Assembly: GCA_015066975.1 (NCBI GenBank)
Contig: SVNI01000008.1
Location: 1 to 47,636, forward strand
Direction of reading: 5' to 3'
Source: Ruminococcus sp.
Lineage (GTDB): Bacteria; Bacillota; Clostridia; Oscillospirales; Ruminococcaceae
DNA: 47,636 nt
Shown: one piece after another, positions 31,665 to 40,556 of the stretch
Numbering within the stretch: the first letter of the stretch is position 1
Layout of the letters: every line of letters begins with the position of its first letter
The notes under the pieces: generated by a model
The model's input: only the letters and a program-made list of their open reading frames with translations
The model's database searches: none
What the model was told of the DNA's origin: nothing
Translations under genes and position numbers: made by a program

Positions 31665-31728
31665 TAATTTATAAATTCATGAACGGAATATGAAATAAAA
31701 ATTTTTTCAGAGAAAAGGGTGTGTTGCT

Positions 31729-32361
31729 ATGAAAACGTTAAACCGCAGAGTAAAAGGTTTTACTCTTACAGAAATGATTGTTGTAATTGCCATTATCGGC
31801 GTACTTCTAGGAATACTCGCGCCTACTATGTCGGCTTACTACTGGAAATCCCGTGTAAAGTCTGCCAATGCAGATGCTAAAATGATTTATAATGCTGCAC
31901 AGACCGAAGTGCAAAAATATATTTCTTTTGACCGTATGAACCCTTCTGATTCAAGCGGACTCAACGGAACAATGCTTATCTCTTACTCTAATCAGTCAGG
32001 CGGTAATTTCAGATATGTTTTGACTGAGGACGGTCATGCACTTGCAAGCAGTACACCGATAGCCATTTCCGGCGCACATGCATCTTCTGACGAAGAAGCG
32101 GCTGCTTCTGTTGCAGATGCTGTCAACAAAACAGTATCTGGTGCTGATACAAAATGCTGGGCTGTCTACATCAATAACTATATTGTAAAAGCAAGTATCG
32201 CAGCCGACAATAACAGTACATTCTATGTCGGACACTATTCCACAGGAAAAATTATTGTTCCTGACAGCCGTCCCAATGTTTCTTATGCTTCCTGGCTGAC
32301 TGGCAATGGAGCAGATAACTCCCTGATTGGCATCGCCTCGAAATATGATACTATTTCCTGA
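31729..32361 (+). CDS. orphan type IV pilin-like (prepilin) protein
   Basis: This 210-residue protein has a class III signal: RRVKG|FTLTEMIVVIAIIGV, with the prepilin peptidase site after Gly10 and the conserved Glu at +5. The long N-terminal helix is followed by a small beta-type domain rich in Ser/Asn/Ala. It resembles PilA and pseudopilins (ComGC, type II secretion). No pilus assembly ATPase, platform protein or peptidase gene is in the window, so the assembly machinery must be elsewhere. An AAAAGGG ribosome site lies 9 bases upstream. It is transcribed alone, between two tandem promoters and a terminator. Confidence 0.9.
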   Translation: MKTLNRRVKGFTLTEMIVVIAIIGVLLGILAPTMSAYYWKSRVKSANADAKMIYNAAQTEVQKYISFDRMNPSDSSGLNGTMLISYSNQSGGNFRYVLTEDGHALASSTPIAISGAHASSDEEAAASVADAVNKTVSGADTKCWAVYINNYIVKASIAADNNSTFYVGHYSTGKIIVPDSRPNVSYASWLTGNGADNSLIGIASKYDTIS

Positions 32362-32388
32362 TATTCCGCATTTAAAAACAAAATCTAA

Positions 32389-32418
32389 AAAGCTGGTAAT
32401 TTTTTACCGGCTTTTTTC
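32389..32418 (+). terminator. terminator of the pilin-like gene
   Basis: AAGCTGGTAA/TTACCGGCTT stem (one G-U pair) followed by TTTTTT. Confidence 0.85.
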
Positions 32419-32495
32419 TGCTATATCCTGCATAATCTGTAAACTTCTGCCCATGCTTTCACTATCAGATACAGAAAGGCAGGGTGCATTTGCTT

Positions 32496-32744
32496 ATGAT
32501 TAAAGGCGTAAATAAAAAGGTAATCGAAATCAATCATCCGGACAGCGCATATTTCGAGAGAGCTGTGCTGTATCTCAAGCCGGATGTCAAAGACATTCCC
32601 CCTCACGCGGCACAGATGGAAACCCTTGACTACTTTCCTCCCGACCCGAAACAGAAAAAAACTGTCCGCGGATGGATGCTGTTTCTGCTGGGAATGGCAG
32701 TCTCTGCCGGAGGATGCTGGATATGGGTGCATTTCTGTCCGTAA
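32496..32744 (+). CDS. small membrane protein of unknown function
   Basis: This 82-residue protein has a hydrophilic N-terminal part (MIKGVNKKVIEINHPDSAYF, then LKPDVKDIPPHAAQMETLDYF) and one C-terminal transmembrane helix (about 60-80, RGWMLFLLGMAVSAGGCWIW). I chose ATG 32496, downstream of AAAGGCAGG; a GTG four codons earlier is possible. It lies between the pilin terminator and the rlmB promoter. I do not recognise the family. Confidence 0.65.
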   Translation: MIKGVNKKVIEINHPDSAYFERAVLYLKPDVKDIPPHAAQMETLDYFPPDPKQKKTVRGWMLFLLGMAVSAGGCWIWVHFCP

Positions 32745-32780
32745 AATGACAAATTTTTTTCTCATAACCGCAAAAAATAC

Positions 32781-32809
32781 TTGTAATTTTTCTGTAACCA
32801 TGTTATAAT
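32781..32809 (+). promoter_or_regulatory. promoter of the rlmB operon
   Basis: TTGTAA (32781-32786), a 17-base spacer, and TATAAT (32804-32809). Confidence 0.8.
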
Positions 32810-32846
32810 ATTAATAAAATCACAAGTCTACAGAAAGGTGAATCTT

Positions 32847-33587
32847 ATGCCCGAAAAAGAAAACATGATTATCGGCCGGAATCCCGTCCGCGAAGCCCTT
32901 CTCAGTGGCCAGCCGATTGATACTGTCTACCTCAGCGGAAACGGCGGAAGCCTGAAAGAAATCCGGGAACTTGCCGTACAAGCCGGAGCGGTCATCAAAA
33001 CTGTCAATGAACAAAAATTATCTCAGCTTGCCGAGGGCGGTGTGCATCAGGGCGTTGTCGCCTTTGGTGCATGTGCGTCCTATGTTACACTGGAAGACCT
33101 GCTTGCTGTCTCAGAAAAAAAAGGCACAAAGCCGTTTTTGATTATCTGCGACGAAATCGAAGACCCCCACAACCTGGGGGCAATCATCCGGACAGCGGAA
33201 ACTGCCGGCGCAGACGGTGTTATCATTCCCAAACGCCGGAGTGCTATGCTAACCCCTACGGTATACAAAACTTCCGCAGGTGCGGCAAGCTGGCTTCCTG
33301 TTGCAAGAGTTTCCAATCTTGCCTCTGCTATTGATAAGCTCAAACAAAACGGTGTTTGGATTTATGGCACAGATATGAACGGTCAATTATACACCGAAAC
33401 TTCTTTTGACGGTGCTGCCGCACTCGTCATTGGTTCAGAAGGGTTCGGCATGAGCCGTCTGATTCGGGAAAAATGCGATTTTCTTGTTAAACTCCCTATG
33501 ATGGGAAAAATTACCTCCCTGAACGCTTCCGTTGCCGCCGGCATTTTTATGTATGAAATCGTAAGACAGAGAACTAACAACAGATAG
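32847..33587 (+). CDS. rlmB: 23S rRNA (guanosine-2'-O-)-methyltransferase RlmB-like
   Basis: This 246-residue SPOUT-class methyltransferase methylates the ribose 2'-O of an rRNA (or tRNA) guanosine using S-adenosylmethionine. It has the N-terminal substrate-binding domain (IIGRNPVREAL, EGGVHQGVVA), then the SpoU motifs CDEIEDPHNLGAIIRTAE, ALVIGSEGFGMSRL and ITSLNASVAAGIFMYE, which form the knotted cofactor site. ATG 32847 lies 9 bases after AAAGG; an in-frame GTG at 32838 overlaps that site. It is the first gene of the operon with the P-type-ATPase-like, LCP and TPM genes, and its stop codon is a rare TAG. Confidence 0.92.
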   Translation: MPEKENMIIGRNPVREALLSGQPIDTVYLSGNGGSLKEIRELAVQAGAVIKTVNEQKLSQLAEGGVHQGVVAFGACASYVTLEDLLAVSEKKGTKPFLIICDEIEDPHNLGAIIRTAETAGADGVIIPKRRSAMLTPTVYKTSAGAASWLPVARVSNLASAIDKLKQNGVWIYGTDMNGQLYTETSFDGAAALVIGSEGFGMSRLIREKCDFLVKLPMMGKITSLNASVAAGIFMYEIVRQRTNNR

Positions 33588-33600
33588 GAGACTCCCATAC

Positions 33601-35955
33601 ATGAAAAAAGAAAGAGAGCATACTGAAACAACAGAACAGCCTGTAAAAGAACAGCTCATTTTCCGGAAACCTTCTGATTCTCCCCGGAACGAGCTGGAAT
33701 CCAGCCGGACAACAGTTTCTTTTATCGAATCCGGCACACCTGCGAGAGATGCAAATGCATCCGGTCAGCCTCCGGAAAAAAAAGACACAGAACCTGTTTA
33801 TGACAGCACTCCCAAAATCCGCAGAATGAGCGATTCGACCAGAGCCAGAGAAGCCGAAAAAAACAGAAAAAAACAGAAAAAAACCCGGGCTTCCGAAGAA
33901 AATTATACTTACGAAAGAGAACGTCCCGACGGCGAATATGCTTACACCCAAATCCATGATGCAAAAAAATATAAAAAGCGCAAACGTTTCTCACGACAGA
34001 CTGATGTCACTGCCATGGCAACAGAAACCCTTCAGCTTGATTTGCGTGATATCATCCCTGTTGCCGTTCCACAGCAAGACCCCGTCAAGCCTGTAGATGT
34101 TAAGCCTGCTCCCAGAGCACAGAGAACCAGTATGAACCTGAGTGCATCCGACAGAGGTGCTCTGACAGCAGATTCCCTTGATGTCACCATCCGGCGGACT
34201 CCCGAAGAAGCTGCCGAAGAAACGCGCCGCCGTCAGCAGATTTCCGATATGATGAAGCTTGAAAATACTGCTGATATCCGCTCTGATATCGCAGAACTGC
34301 GCAGTGCTGTGGCATTCCGTGCAGGCGGTCTGATGCTGGCAGTTATCATCAGTGCGTATCTGGCTGTCAGATATGCATTTCCCTTCACATGGCTGAACAG
34401 CATTCCAGAGAATCTGATTTGTTTGATGCAGCTTCTGCTTGGCTTTGCTTCAGCATCTGTCTGTGTTCCGGCTCTCCGGAACGGGCTGACTCGTCTGGTA
34501 CAGTTCCGTGCTGATACCGACAGTTTCGCAGCTGTGGCATGGCTTGCCTGCATACTGGATTCTTTTTTTGGCATCTTCGGAATCAATCATAACGGACTGG
34601 CGAGCCATTTTATGCCTTGTGCCATTTTCATTCTGCTTCTGCACACTATCGGAAAACTGCTTATTATTGACCGTGAAGAAACCAATCTGAAAGCCATCAG
34701 CATACATTCCGACTGCTTCGGCCTGCATATTATTGAAAATGAAAGCAATGCCGAAACACTTGCAAGAGGTGTTATGAATGATTTTCCCATTACGGCGGCT
34801 CTGCGGAAAACTGATTCACTGAAAGACTTCCGCAAATATACTTATTCTGCGGATTTGGCAGACCATTTCAGCCATTATGCCGCACCTGCAAGCTGTATTT
34901 TCTCTCTGATTGTCTCTCTCGTCCTGACGCTGTTCAAAGGCGGCGGGCTTGGTTACATGCTGGGTTTATTCTCCATGTTTTCGGTTGCTTCCGGATGTGC
35001 CGCAATTACTTTTGTAGTAAATCTGCCTTTATTCAAAGCCTCCCGGAAGCTTTCCAAATTCGGTGCACTGCTTCTGGGCTATCAAAGTGTAGATGATTTC
35101 TATGATACCAATTCTCTGGTACTGGATGCTTCCGCGATGTTTCCGGAAGGTGCGATTCAGCTCCGCGGTGTCAAGATGTATTCCAATGTCAAGACAGAAG
35201 AAACCCTTCTGGCAGCGGCAAGTCTTGCACGTTATGCCGGAAGCGCATTCAGCCATATCTTCAACGAAGTCCTGCAGGGTAAAGAACACCGTCTCTACCC
35301 TATCGAAAATTATGTCTATGAAGATGGTCTGGGTTTATGCGGCTGGATTCATAATCAAAGAGTTTTGCTCGGCAACCGGGAACTCATGATTAGCCACCGT
35401 ATTGAAGGCGTACCTTCCAAAACCAAAGAAGCGGAACTCACCGGAGAGGACAGAGAAGCTGTTTATCTCTCTATCTCCGGCAATCTTTCTGCGCTTTTCG
35501 TGGTAGAACTTCAGGCAGACAAAGTAGTTAAATTCTGGGTTCAGCAGGCCATGAAACGCAATATCTGTCTGATTATCCACAGTGTTGACCCGATTATCAC
35601 ACTTTACAGAATCGCCGCTTTATTTGAAATTCCACAAGAAATGATTAAAATCATCCCTTCCAAAATGCAGGAAATCTATCAGGAAGAAACATCTCCTGTC
35701 AAGGAAATGAGTGCTTCTGTAGCCTGCACCAACAGTTTCAGCAGTGTCATGAGACTGATAACCTGTTCCAAAGTCGTCAGAAATGCCGCTACTGCTGGAA
35801 TTTTCCTGCAAGCTGTCAGCATTTTGATTGGTCTTGTGCTGGTGCTGATGGAATCACTTCTGCATGTAGGTGTCACACCGGGTTGGATGATTATTCTGCA
35901 ATGCGTAACTTCTTTCATCACAATTCTGTGCGTGAATATCCGGCGCATATTCTGA
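33601..35955 (+). CDS. catalytically degenerate P-type-ATPase-like membrane protein
   Basis: The protein has 784 residues. Residues 1 to about 235 are cytoplasmic, charged and probably disordered (Glu/Lys/Arg-rich). Membrane helix groups follow at about 240-345 and 415-475, and again near the C-terminus. Between them lies a region like the P and N domains of heavy-metal P-type ATPases: LLAAASLARYAGSAFSH and GLGLCGWIHNQRVLLGNREL. The phosphorylation motif DKTGTLT is replaced by DASAMFP at Asp509, the hinge TGDN region reads IHSVDP, and no GDGxND is visible. It should not pump ions. It is 14 bases from rlmB and followed by an LCP gene, suggesting a structural or regulatory role at the envelope (inference). 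Confidence 0.8.
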   Translation: MKKEREHTETTEQPVKEQLIFRKPSDSPRNELESSRTTVSFIESGTPARDANASGQPPEKKDTEPVYDSTPKIRRMSDSTRAREAEKNRKKQKKTRASEENYTYERERPDGEYAYTQIHDAKKYKKRKRFSRQTDVTAMATETLQLDLRDIIPVAVPQQDPVKPVDVKPAPRAQRTSMNLSASDRGALTADSLDVTIRRTPEEAAEETRRRQQISDMMKLENTADIRSDIAELRSAVAFRAGGLMLAVIISAYLAVRYAFPFTWLNSIPENLICLMQLLLGFASASVCVPALRNGLTRLVQFRADTDSFAAVAWLACILDSFFGIFGINHNGLASHFMPCAIFILLLHTIGKLLIIDREETNLKAISIHSDCFGLHIIENESNAETLARGVMNDFPITAALRKTDSLKDFRKYTYSADLADHFSHYAAPASCIFSLIVSLVLTLFKGGGLGYMLGLFSMFSVASGCAAITFVVNLPLFKASRKLSKFGALLLGYQSVDDFYDTNSLVLDASAMFPEGAIQLRGVKMYSNVKTEETLLAAASLARYAGSAFSHIFNEVLQGKEHRLYPIENYVYEDGLGLCGWIHNQRVLLGNRELMISHRIEGVPSKTKEAELTGEDREAVYLSISGNLSALFVVELQADKVVKFWVQQAMKRNICLIIHSVDPIITLYRIAALFEIPQEMIKIIPSKMQEIYQEETSPVKEMSASVACTNSFSSVMRLITCSKVVRNAATAGIFLQAVSILIGLVLVLMESLLHVGVTPGWMIILQCVTSFITILCVNIRRIF

Positions 35956-35974
35956 GAGGAGGCAAATCATTATC

Positions 35975-37402
35975 ATGAACGATACTCCAGAAAATCAACA
36001 CAATGCGGATTTGCCCCGTCCCCGGCAATTTACAGAAGATGCCTATGATTACTACCGTGACCAGCTTCCTCCGCTGAAACGGACTGATGAACCGGGACAG
36101 TCTTCTTCTCCGGTACATACACAGGAATTCCGGATTTCCAAACGTCCGAAAACTTCTGACGAACTCCAGACACAGGAAATTGAAATTCCTTCTGTTCCGG
36201 ATGTCACAGAAGAAGACCAGAATTATTCTGAGGAAGATTTGGACTATGGTGCTTATGAAGAATATGACCGTCCCCGGAACAGCCATTCTTCTAAAAAACA
36301 GCATAAAAGCACAAATCTGGATACTTCTAAAAAAACTAAGAAATCAAATACACATCATTCAACTGCTCCCAAAAAACAGACTTCGCGGAATCAACCTAAA
36401 AAATCAGCTAAGAAAGCACATTCACACTCTTACGGAGGCGGTTTCTTGAAAAGCATTATCCGGCATATTATCGTTTTTGCAGTGATTATTTTTGCGATTT
36501 ATTCGGCCGCAGCATTTCTTCTGATTCGTCAGCTTGAAAAACTGCCCCGCGGAGAACGTTCCGTTACTTCCGGCACGCTGGATGCCGGATATGTACGGAG
36601 TGTTCTGCTTATCGGAACAGATGCGCGTGATGTCGGCTCGGAACGCGGACGTTCTGACACTATGATTCTGTTATCACTCAATTCCAGAACACAGAATATT
36701 TATCTGACTTCTTTTATGCGTGATGCCTATGTCAATATTCCGGATTATGGATATAACAAGCTCAATGCAGCATATTCGCTTGGCGGTGCTGAACTGCTGA
36801 TGGATACACTCGAACAGAACTATCAAGTCAGCATTGATGATTACTGTGTTGTCAGTTTTATGGGATTTGCCGGCATTATTGATGCCTTCGGAGGGGTAAA
36901 AATCAGTCTTTCTGATGCCGAAGCCAATGCTTTGAATGTAATTTTACAGAGCGAAGTGAATGCACTTGCCGGAGATGACCCGCTGTCTGATTTTATCGAA
37001 AAAGGGGGGACTTATATCCTGAACGGCAAGCAGGCACTTTCTTATGCTAGAATACGCTATGTCGGAAATGCGGATTTTGAGCGCACATCCCGTCAGCGCG
37101 AAGTCATGACACAGCTTTTGCAGAATGCCAAATCCAAAGCTGTCACGGCCGTTCCGGAACTGATTTCTTCTGCCATGCCACACCTTGGAACGAACATGTC
37201 AGATGCAGAATTATATCTTCTGTCTCTGCGTGTGCCATTCGTGCTTCGTTATGATATCACACAGATACAGATTCCCGCTGACGGTACTTACACGCCTGCG
37301 GATATTGACGGGCAGTCCGTACTTCAGGTAGATTTTGATGCCAATATTCAGGCCTTGAAAGATTCTGTCTATTCTGCTCCGGAAGTTACTCCAGTACAGT
37401 AA
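35975..37402 (+). CDS. LytR-CpsA-Psr (LCP) family cell-wall polymer ligase
   Basis: This 475-residue membrane protein has a long cytoplasmic disordered region (about 1-155, acidic then Lys/Ser/His-rich), one membrane helix (about 163-187) and an extracytoplasmic LCP domain (about 205-400). LCP landmarks are VLLIGTDARD, RSDTMILLSL, TSFMRDAYVNIP, KLNAAYSLGG, DAFGGVKISL, LNGKQALSYARIR and FERTSRQREVM; these include the Arg and Asp residues that bind the polyprenyl diphosphate. LCP proteins transfer teichoic acid or polysaccharide from lipid carrier to peptidoglycan. An AGGAGG site precedes the start. The long cytoplasmic extension parallels that of the preceding P-type-ATPase-like gene. Confidence 0.92.
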   Translation: MNDTPENQHNADLPRPRQFTEDAYDYYRDQLPPLKRTDEPGQSSSPVHTQEFRISKRPKTSDELQTQEIEIPSVPDVTEEDQNYSEEDLDYGAYEEYDRPRNSHSSKKQHKSTNLDTSKKTKKSNTHHSTAPKKQTSRNQPKKSAKKAHSHSYGGGFLKSIIRHIIVFAVIIFAIYSAAAFLLIRQLEKLPRGERSVTSGTLDAGYVRSVLLIGTDARDVGSERGRSDTMILLSLNSRTQNIYLTSFMRDAYVNIPDYGYNKLNAAYSLGGAELLMDTLEQNYQVSIDDYCVVSFMGFAGIIDAFGGVKISLSDAEANALNVILQSEVNALAGDDPLSDFIEKGGTYILNGKQALSYARIRYVGNADFERTSRQREVMTQLLQNAKSKAVTAVPELISSAMPHLGTNMSDAELYLLSLRVPFVLRYDITQIQIPADGTYTPADIDGQSVLQVDFDANIQALKDSVYSAPEVTPVQ

Positions 37403-37414
37403 GGAGGAATTTTG

Positions 37415-38281
37415 ATGCGAAACTTCTTCTGGATGCTTTGTCTGTCAGCAGTTTTCCTGACCGGATGCCAGAAAGCAGAAACAATTGCGGTTTCTAAGCA
37501 GGTTTCTGCTGAGAAAGAAACCATTCTGGAAACAGAACCGGAAATTCTCTCTATTGAAGAACGTGCTTCTCTGTTCAGAACTTCTGAAAATCAGCATATC
37601 TATGACGAATGCTCTGTCCTGACGGAAGAAGAATTCACCCTGCATAATGACTATCTGGAATGGATTGCTTCTACCCGGCTGGTAAATGCCTTTCTTGTCA
37701 TCACAGACAATCTGAACGGCAATTCGCCGGAACAGTTCGCTGAATCTTATTATCAGACAGTTTCCGATGCACAGAATCCGGATGGTTTTCTTGTCTTAAT
37801 CAATAATGACACGAACCGGGATTATATTTTCACTTCCGGAAGATGTCAGCATGATATGCCACAGTCAGAAATTTCCGTTCTGATTTCCGGCGCGACCCGT
37901 GACCTGATAGAAGGCGACTATACAGATGCATTTAGTTTGATTCTGCCGTTAAGCGAACAGATTCCGGCTTATCTCGCTGACAGAACCGATACCCTGACAG
38001 AAGCTGAAATTCAGGAATTTTCTGAAAAAATCCATTCTGTTCAGGAAGATTCCGGTATACAGTGTGCGTTGCTTTTGCTTTCCTTTCCGGAAGCAGACGA
38101 ACCGGATGCAGATGCTTATCGGCAGCAGTTCGGCTGTGATGTGCTTCTTGTCATTGACCCTGTGCAGAAAAAATGTCTTATTTCCGGAAATACTGCGGAT
38201 TCTCTTACTGAAGAAATCCTTCAAATCTGGAATGAACAGAGTCTGCCTTGGGCAGTGAGATATTTTTTTGAAACTATTTAA
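37415..38281 (+). CDS. TPM-domain lipoprotein
   Basis: This 288-residue lipoprotein has lipobox FLTGC. The core (about residues 60-190) matches the TPM (TLP18.3/Psb32/MOLO-1) domain: IYDECSVLTEEEFTLHNDYL, VNAFLVITDNLNG, NPDGFLVLINNDTNRDYIFT and VLISGATRDLIEGDYTDAF. These domains sit outside the membrane and are linked to membrane-protein or envelope upkeep. A second Asp/Glu-rich segment follows. There is no C-terminal membrane helix; the lipid is the anchor. ATG 37415 has AAGGAGG 8 bases upstream. It is the last gene of the rlmB operon, and very AT-rich sequence follows. Confidence 0.85.
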   Translation: MRNFFWMLCLSAVFLTGCQKAETIAVSKQVSAEKETILETEPEILSIEERASLFRTSENQHIYDECSVLTEEEFTLHNDYLEWIASTRLVNAFLVITDNLNGNSPEQFAESYYQTVSDAQNPDGFLVLINNDTNRDYIFTSGRCQHDMPQSEISVLISGATRDLIEGDYTDAFSLILPLSEQIPAYLADRTDTLTEAEIQEFSEKIHSVQEDSGIQCALLLLSFPEADEPDADAYRQQFGCDVLLVIDPVQKKCLISGNTADSLTEEILQIWNEQSLPWAVRYFFETI

Positions 38282-38332
38282 AAAAATTTTTGAAAAAATT
38301 CAAAAAAAATTAATTTTTTTATTCAAATTCAC

Positions 38333-38361
38333 TGTACAAATTCAGAAATTTGTGCTATAAT
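38333..38361 (+). promoter_or_regulatory. probable promoter of the MoxR operon
   Basis: TGTACA (38333-38338), a 17-base spacer ending TGC, and TATAAT (38356-38361). The -35 is imperfect but the -10 is extended. The upstream 50 bases are almost pure A/T and may act as an UP element. Confidence 0.65.
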
Positions 38362-38389
38362 ATAAAAAACAGAGGAGGATTTTTATCAC

Positions 38390-39325
38390 ATGCAAAAAGA
38401 TGTGCAAGAAATTTTACAAAGTGTCGGCAAAGTCATCATCGGCAAGAATGAAACTGTCTTACAGACGATTATCGCCATGCTGTGTGGTGGTCATGTTCTG
38501 CTGGAAGATGTTCCGGGAGTCGGTAAAACACAGCTTGCAGCAGCACTTTCACGCTCTGTCGGCGGTGAATTCCACAGAATTCAGCTAACTCCTGATATTA
38601 TGCCTTCTGATATTACCGGCTATTCAGTTGTCAATCAAAAAGATGGTTCTCTGGAATATCGTCCTGGTGCAGCAGTCTGCAATTTTCTTCTTGCTGACGA
38701 AATCAACCGTGCTTCCCCGAAAGTGCAGTCTGCACTGCTTGAAATCATGGAAGAACACCAGATAAGCCTTGACGGACAGACGCACATCCTGCCTTCTCCG
38801 TTTATGGTTATCGCTACACAGAATCCTGTGGAAACTTACGGTACTTATCATCTTCCTGAAGCGCAGATGGACAGATTCTTCATGAAAATTTCGATGGGTT
38901 ACCCTACATTGCAGGAAGAACTGGCCATTCTGGAACGCAACGGCGAAGGCAACCCCATCACAAATATTTCCGAAGCCGTGATTTCCACACAGGAAGTCAG
39001 CACTTTACAGCAGAAAGTCAATACTGTTCAGGTTTCTGACAGAGTAAAAAATTATATTCTTGCGCTTGTCAGAGCGACCAGAGAAAGTGATTTTTCTGCC
39101 CTCGGTGTCAGCCCGCGAGGCAGTATTTCCTGCTATAAGGCTGTCCGTGCGGCAGCGTTTGTTCACGGCAGAGGTTTCGCCACGCCGGATGATGTCAAGG
39201 AACTGGCTGTTCCGGTACTGGCACACAGAATTCTGCTTTCTCCGAAAGGGCGCAACAGTCTGGGGACTTCCGAAGCACTGGTACAGCATCTTCTGGAAAC
39301 GCTTCCTGTTCCGCCGGAAACGTGA
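38390..39325 (+). CDS. MoxR-family AAA+ ATPase
   Basis: This 311-residue cytosolic AAA+ ATPase of the MoxR type is a chaperone-like factor that usually works with DUF58/VWA proteins. Walker A is DVPGVGKTQLAAA, Walker B is FLLADEINRA, sensor 1 is VIATQNPVE, and the arginine-finger region has LPEAQMDRFFM. The C-terminal lid contains the family's GVSPRGSISCYKAVRAAAF. The gene order MoxR, DUF58, transglutaminase follows immediately with 13- and 27-base gaps, the classic arrangement. An AGGAGG site precedes the ATG. Confidence 0.94.
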   Translation: MQKDVQEILQSVGKVIIGKNETVLQTIIAMLCGGHVLLEDVPGVGKTQLAAALSRSVGGEFHRIQLTPDIMPSDITGYSVVNQKDGSLEYRPGAAVCNFLLADEINRASPKVQSALLEIMEEHQISLDGQTHILPSPFMVIATQNPVETYGTYHLPEAQMDRFFMKISMGYPTLQEELAILERNGEGNPITNISEAVISTQEVSTLQQKVNTVQVSDRVKNYILALVRATRESDFSALGVSPRGSISCYKAVRAAAFVHGRGFATPDDVKELAVPVLAHRILLSPKGRNSLGTSEALVQHLLETLPVPPET

Positions 39326-39338
39326 GGTTTTTTCTGTT

Positions 39339-40529
39339 ATGAAAAGAATTTCTGCACTGCTGGAACATGCTAAATTTTATTTCGGACTGCTCCTCATGCT
39401 GGGCATGGCTTATATTTTTACACATTATCTGGATGGTGATATTGGCGTTGTTGTATGGAGTTTTCTGCTTCTTGCGCCGATAATTTCGGTTTTGCTGAGT
39501 TATCGTGCCTGCCGGCAGATTACGGCTAAACTGGAAGCACCTGCTTATCTTGCAAAGGGTCGGCATTTCACAGCAAGTGTCACACTGACAGCAGATGGGA
39601 AACTGCCTGTACCGTTTGTGCGCTGCCGAATCCGCACAGATTTGAATCTTGTTCAAGATGACGCAAGAGCCGTACAAAGTGCTATGACTTCGGAAGAACC
39701 GCTTTCACTTCCCTCCAGCATGACTGCCCGGTTTGCCGGATGCGGTGAAATTTCGATTCAGGAACTTGCTGTTTATGATTATCTGGGCTGGTTCAAATTT
39801 CCGGTGAAATCACTGCCCTCTCCTGTAAAAGTCGGTGTCATTCCGGAAATTCCGTCTTTAAGCAATGCCGGTATTATGCTTCACACTGTCAGTGATATTG
39901 TCCTGACACAAGACGAGGAAGAAGAAGAAACAGCCTCGGCATTTTCCGCACAATCCACACCGGGTTACATTCACCGGGAGTACATTCCGGGCGACAATCT
40001 CAGGCGAATCAACTGGAAAATGTCTGCCAAGCGTCAGAAACTTATGGTTCGTACGGATGAAGCTTCTGCAACTGTCCGTCCGGCAGTGATTCTGGACTTA
40101 CAGCCGGAAACTACAGAAACCGCTCTGCAATATCGTGAAACCATGCTGGAAGGTGCGCTTGGTTTTCTGATTCTGCTTGTTCGTCAGGGAATTCCCTGTA
40201 GTATCCGTTTTGCTTCTGAAACTGTGTGGAAAACCCTCGTTCTGGAAAATGAAGATGATGTGCGCAATGCTGCTGTAGAAATTGCTTCTGCTGATTTTGT
40301 CAATGACGGAAACCGGATTGATATCAGCACCGCGCATGAAAAAACCGCTGTTTGTCTGATTTACACATCCAGACCGGACGAAACACTTGCTTCACAGGCT
40401 TCTACTCTGAAAGACAACGGATATGTCTGTGCTGTTTCTCCTGCCGGAGCAGATGCTGCTGCACTTTCCGGGCTGGATGCTCTCTGGACACTGAGTGAAG
40501 ATTTTACAATGCAGAATCTGAAAAAATAA
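39339..40529 (+). CDS. DUF58 membrane protein
   Basis: This 396-residue protein has two N-terminal membrane helices (about 15-52), then a beta-rich region with SMTARFAGCGEISIQELAVYD. The DUF58 signature is YIHREYIPGDNLRRINWKMSAKRQKLMVR in the middle of the protein (positions approximately 212-240). A VWA-like C-terminal half follows (VILDLQPE as an MIDAS-like Asp). I chose ATG 39339 with a GTGAGGT site 10 bases before; a longer in-frame extension to 39060 overlaps the moxR gene. DUF58 proteins are partners of MoxR ATPases. Confidence 0.9.
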   Translation: MKRISALLEHAKFYFGLLLMLGMAYIFTHYLDGDIGVVVWSFLLLAPIISVLLSYRACRQITAKLEAPAYLAKGRHFTASVTLTADGKLPVPFVRCRIRTDLNLVQDDARAVQSAMTSEEPLSLPSSMTARFAGCGEISIQELAVYDYLGWFKFPVKSLPSPVKVGVIPEIPSLSNAGIMLHTVSDIVLTQDEEEEETASAFSAQSTPGYIHREYIPGDNLRRINWKMSAKRQKLMVRTDEASATVRPAVILDLQPETTETALQYRETMLEGALGFLILLVRQGIPCSIRFASETVWKTLVLENEDDVRNAAVEIASADFVNDGNRIDISTAHEKTAVCLIYTSRPDETLASQASTLKDNGYVCAVSPAGADAAALSGLDALWTLSEDFTMQNLKK

Positions 40530-40556
40530 AAATTGAAATAAAATGAGGTGATACCG

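Noticed and set aside
31525-31728. c-di-GMP riboswitch before the pilin gene, as in some clostridia
   Set aside because: I could not find the conserved class I or class II elements; the leader is AT-rich with small hairpins.
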